Shown here: positions 61,607 through 64,000 of the stretch, piece by piece
Numbering within the stretch: the stretch's first letter is position 1
Layout: each line of letters opens with the position of its first letter
NCBI RefSeq assembly: GCF_030818895.1
Contig: NZ_JAUTBA010000001.1
Coordinates: 1,984,001 to 2,048,000 of the forward strand
Direction of reading: 5' to 3'
DNA length: 64,000 nucleotides
Source of the DNA: Sphingobacterium zeae
GTDB taxonomy: Bacteria > Bacteroidota > Bacteroidia > Sphingobacteriales > Sphingobacteriaceae
Position numbers and translations under genes: made by a program
Notes under the pieces: generated by a model
Seen by the model: only the letters and a program-made list of their open reading frames with translations
What the model was told of the DNA's origin: nothing
Databases searched by the model: none

Positions 61607-64000
61607 ATGAAAGGTTTTGCATTTAAAACAAGTTTATTGGGCTTGTCATTGCTGTCCTGCCTTGGGGAAACGCAGCTCTATGCGGCAACGAAAGGGGAGA
61701 GTAAATGGATCAGGTTGATGCAACAACAGGATGTCCGCGGGGTAGTCCGCAATGAACAGGGGCAACCGATGGCCGGTGTCACGGTGTTGGTGACTGGGAC
61801 CACCGTGGGAACTTCTACGGCCAACGATGGTACCTATCGTATTTCATTGCCGAAAGGCAAATCGCAACTGTCATTCTCGATAGTGGGGTACACCAGTCAA
61901 ACCTTGACGGTATCCGGAACATCTTTAGACATTAAGTTGGTATCGGCGGGAAATGTTTTGGAAGAGCTGGTCATCGTAGGTTATGGCAGTAGTACAAAAA
62001 AGGATCTAACGGGTGCCGTCAGCACGGTAGGTAGCAAAGATTTTAATACGGGGTTGGTCGGTTCTCCCGAACAGCTGATCAATGGGAAAACGGCTGGCGT
62101 CCAGGTGATGTCCAACAGTGGTTCGCCTTCCTCGGGAAGTACCATACGTATTCGTGGTGGCGCTTCTTTGAGTGCCAGCAACGATCCACTGATCGTATTG
62201 GATGGGGTACCTTTGGAAACTGGCGGCATCAGCGGCAACAGTGGCAATTTTCTTAGTCTGATCAATCCCAATGATATTGAAAGCATGACCGTACTCAAAG
62301 ATGCATCTTCCACAGCGATTTATGGATCTCGTGCATCAAATGGGGTATTGTTGATAACGACAAAGAAAGGAAAAGGGGATACACTACGGCTTTCTTTTTC
62401 CTCCATTGTGTCCATGCAACAGGCGATGGGTGTGGCTGATATGATGTCGCGCGATGAATTTGCCAACCTGATCAATAGCAAGGGAACTTCTGCGCAAAAA
62501 GCGCTATTGGGTAATGCCTCGACAGATTGGCTTGCTGAGGTTTTTCAGGATGCCATAGGAACGGACAATAATTTAAGTTTGCAGGGAAAGATCGGTAAGG
62601 CCCTGCCTTTTCGAGCTTCTGCGGGCTATTACAATCAACAGGGAACTTTGCGCACCGACAAGACGGAGCGTATGACGGGAGCGTTTGTGTTAAATCCGAC
62701 ATTTTTTGACAAACACCTCGCGGTAAATCTGAATGTTAAAGGAGCCCGAAATAACAACAGTTTTGCCAATACCGAAGCGATATGGTCTGCTGTGGCGTTC
62801 AATCCGACGCAGCCAATTTATTCGGGGGTGGATGCCTACGGTGGCTATTACGAGAGTCTCGATAATGCCGGTCTTCCAGCAACAGGTGCAAATCTCAATC
62901 CACTGGGCCTGCTTCGTCAGGAGAAGCACCTTAGTACAGTCAATCGAGCTGTAGGTAATCTTGATCTTGATTATAAGTTTCATATGCTACCCGAATTGAA
63001 AGCTCACGTCACGCTCGGATATGACTATGCGAAAGGGAATGGGTCAAATCTAATTCCTGCAAGTGCAGCCAATAATTTTACGATTGGAGGCGCTTTTGAC
63101 CGGTATGAACAGACTCTTAAAAATAAACTATTCACAGGTTATCTAAATTATAACAAGTTTTTTGCAGACTTAAAAAGCACGGTTGACATTACTGCTGGCC
63201 ACGACTATCAATATTGGAGTGCAGGGCGCCCACCGATCGTGTACTATAATGAAGCAGGCGATATACGTTCTACCGCTATCGCGTCAGACGAGCGCCATAC
63301 GCTGATCTCTTGGTATGGTCGGATCAACTACAATTACGACAGCCGTTATTTACTGACAGCAACGGTCCGGAAGGACGGCACATCACGATTCAGTCCAGAA
63401 AATCGCTGGGGAACGTTTCCTTCTGTCGCCTTGGCATGGCGCCTTTCACAGGAATCTTTCATGAAAGGCATCTCGTTTTTGGACGATTTGAAGCTCCGTG
63501 CAAGTTATGGTATAACAGGACAGCAGGAAGGTATCGGCAATTATGAGTATTTGCCGGTTTATAATTTGGGAACCGCTTATGCCCAATATCGGTTTGGCGA
63601 TCAGTATCATCTGGTGTATCGTCCATCGGTCTACAACAGGGATTTACGCTGGGAGACAACCAAAGCATTTAACTACGGTCTGGATTTTGGATTATGGAAG
63701 AATAGGGTATCTGGTGCAATTGAATATTATACAAGAAAAACACATGATCTACTCGCCAATGTGCCCGTGGCGGCAGGAACAAACTTTGACCAGAACGCAA
63801 CCATTAACGTCGGCAATGTTGAAAGCAGTGGTTTCGAATTTCAATTGAATACTGTCCCTATTCAAAAAGATAACCTGCGCTGGGAAGTTAATATCAATGC
63901 AACCAATCAACACACAAAAGTTACTAATATAGCCCTCGTACAGGATGCGAATGCGGTTGGAACGTACGTCGGTCCTAATGTCAGTGGCCGTGGCATACAG
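61607..64000 (+). CDS. SusC/RagA TonB-dependent receptor, 3' end outside window
   Basis: The first 798 codons of a SusC-type receptor; the frame is open to the last base. The N-terminus has a signal peptide (KTSLLGLSLLSCLGE), then a carboxypeptidase-regulatory-like domain (about 43-115; VRGVVRNEQGQPMAGVTVLV), the linker LEELVIVGYGSSTKKDLTGA, the plug (ASNDPLIVLDGVPL; MTVLKDASSTAIYGSRASNG) and most of the barrel. There is no STN domain, which fits control by the HTCS upstream. It begins 110 bp after the GH5-like gene on the same strand. Its SusD partner should lie right of the window. Confidence 0.95.
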   Translation, partial: MKGFAFKTSLLGLSLLSCLGETQLYAATKGESKWIRLMQQQDVRGVVRNEQGQPMAGVTVLVTGTTVGTSTANDGTYRISLPKGKSQLSFSIVGYTSQTLTVSGTSLDIKLVSAGNVLEELVIVGYGSSTKKDLTGAVSTVGSKDFNTGLVGSPEQLINGKTAGVQVMSNSGSPSSGSTIRIRGGASLSASNDPLIVLDGVPLETGGISGNSGNFLSLINPNDIESMTVLKDASSTAIYGSRASNGVLLITTKKGKGDTLRLSFSSIVSMQQAMGVADMMSRDEFANLINSKGTSAQKALLGNASTDWLAEVFQDAIGTDNNLSLQGKIGKALPFRASAGYYNQQGTLRTDKTERMTGAFVLNPTFFDKHLAVNLNVKGARNNNSFANTEAIWSAVAFNPTQPIYSGVDAYGGYYESLDNAGLPATGANLNPLGLLRQEKHLSTVNRAVGNLDLDYKFHMLPELKAHVTLGYDYAKGNGSNLIPASAANNFTIGGAFDRYEQTLKNKLFTGYLNYNKFFADLKSTVDITAGHDYQYWSAGRPPIVYYNEAGDIRSTAIASDERHTLISWYGRINYNYDSRYLLTATVRKDGTSRFSPENRWGTFPSVALAWRLSQESFMKGISFLDDLKLRASYGITGQQEGIGNYEYLPVYNLGTAYAQYRFGDQYHLVYRPSVYNRDLRWETTKAFNYGLDFGLWKNRVSGAIEYYTRKTHDLLANVPVAAGTNFDQNATINVGNVESSGFEFQLNTVPIQKDNLRWEVNINATNQHTKVTNIALVQDANAVGTYVGPNVSGRGIQ

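Overview
This window looks like the chromosome of a member of the Bacteroidota, most probably Sphingobacteriaceae (Sphingobacterium-like). That is inferred from gene content: four SusC genes and three SusD genes, two hybrid two-component regulators with periplasmic propellers, an ECF sigma/FecR pair next to an STN-bearing SusC, DUF6266 and DUF6520 proteins, a lipoprotein TamA (TamL) paired with TamB, and promoter-like sequences of the Bacteroidota type (TTG, 19-20 bp, TAnnTTTG). No rRNA, tRNA or CRISPR array was seen.

Layout. (1) 1-9303: a SusC gene whose start lies outside the window is broken near its 3' end by a complete IS66 element (2340-4578, 8-bp target duplication). Its SusD partner follows, then leftward genes for a DUF6520 secreted peptide, a MauE/DoxX-like membrane protein, an unknown acidic protein and an AraC-type regulator. 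(2) 9304-13716: a hairpin-rich intergenic stretch, a LytTR regulator whose receiver lacks the phospho-acceptor Asp, a small HTH protein, a DUF6266 protein, and three tightly packed genes resembling a phage lysis cassette: a holin-like three-TM protein, a CHAP hydrolase with a signal anchor, and a lipoprotein with a C-terminal TM resembling a unimolecular spanin. (3) 13892-24354, leftward: ECF sigma, FecR, STN-SusC, SusD, TlpA-like thioredoxin, M16 protease; a nutrient-uptake operon, perhaps for peptides. (4) 24618-42720: a glucuronoxylan utilisation locus with a divergent hybrid two-component regulator, then GH115 and GH67 alpha-glucuronidases, GH43, SusC, SusD and an SGNH acetylesterase. A motif, GTAACAAATTGAAAT, occurs exactly upstream of GH115 and GH43 and in a looser form upstream of GH67. 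(5) 42873-54272: envelope and stress genes (PA2169-type four-helix bundle, YihY/BrkB, CsbD, TamL, TamB, PRC-barrel, small membrane protein). (6) 54273-64000: a repeat- and hairpin-rich intergenic region, a second hybrid two-component regulator, a clan GH-A (GH5-like) glycosidase and a SusC gene running off the right edge, the start of another glycan locus.

How the genes fit together (inference from known families). In the xylan locus the SusC/D pair would import acetylated, glucuronic-acid-decorated xylo-oligosaccharides. The esterase would remove acetyl groups, GH115 internal and GH67 terminal (methyl)glucuronic acid, and GH43 xylose or arabinose. No endo-xylanase is encoded in the window, so the backbone must be cut by enzymes encoded elsewhere or be taken up pre-cut. 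The most unusual items are the orphan lysis-like cassette, the structured intergenic RNA candidate near 9.5-9.8 kb, the pseudo-receiver regulator and the shared operator-like motif of the xylan locus.
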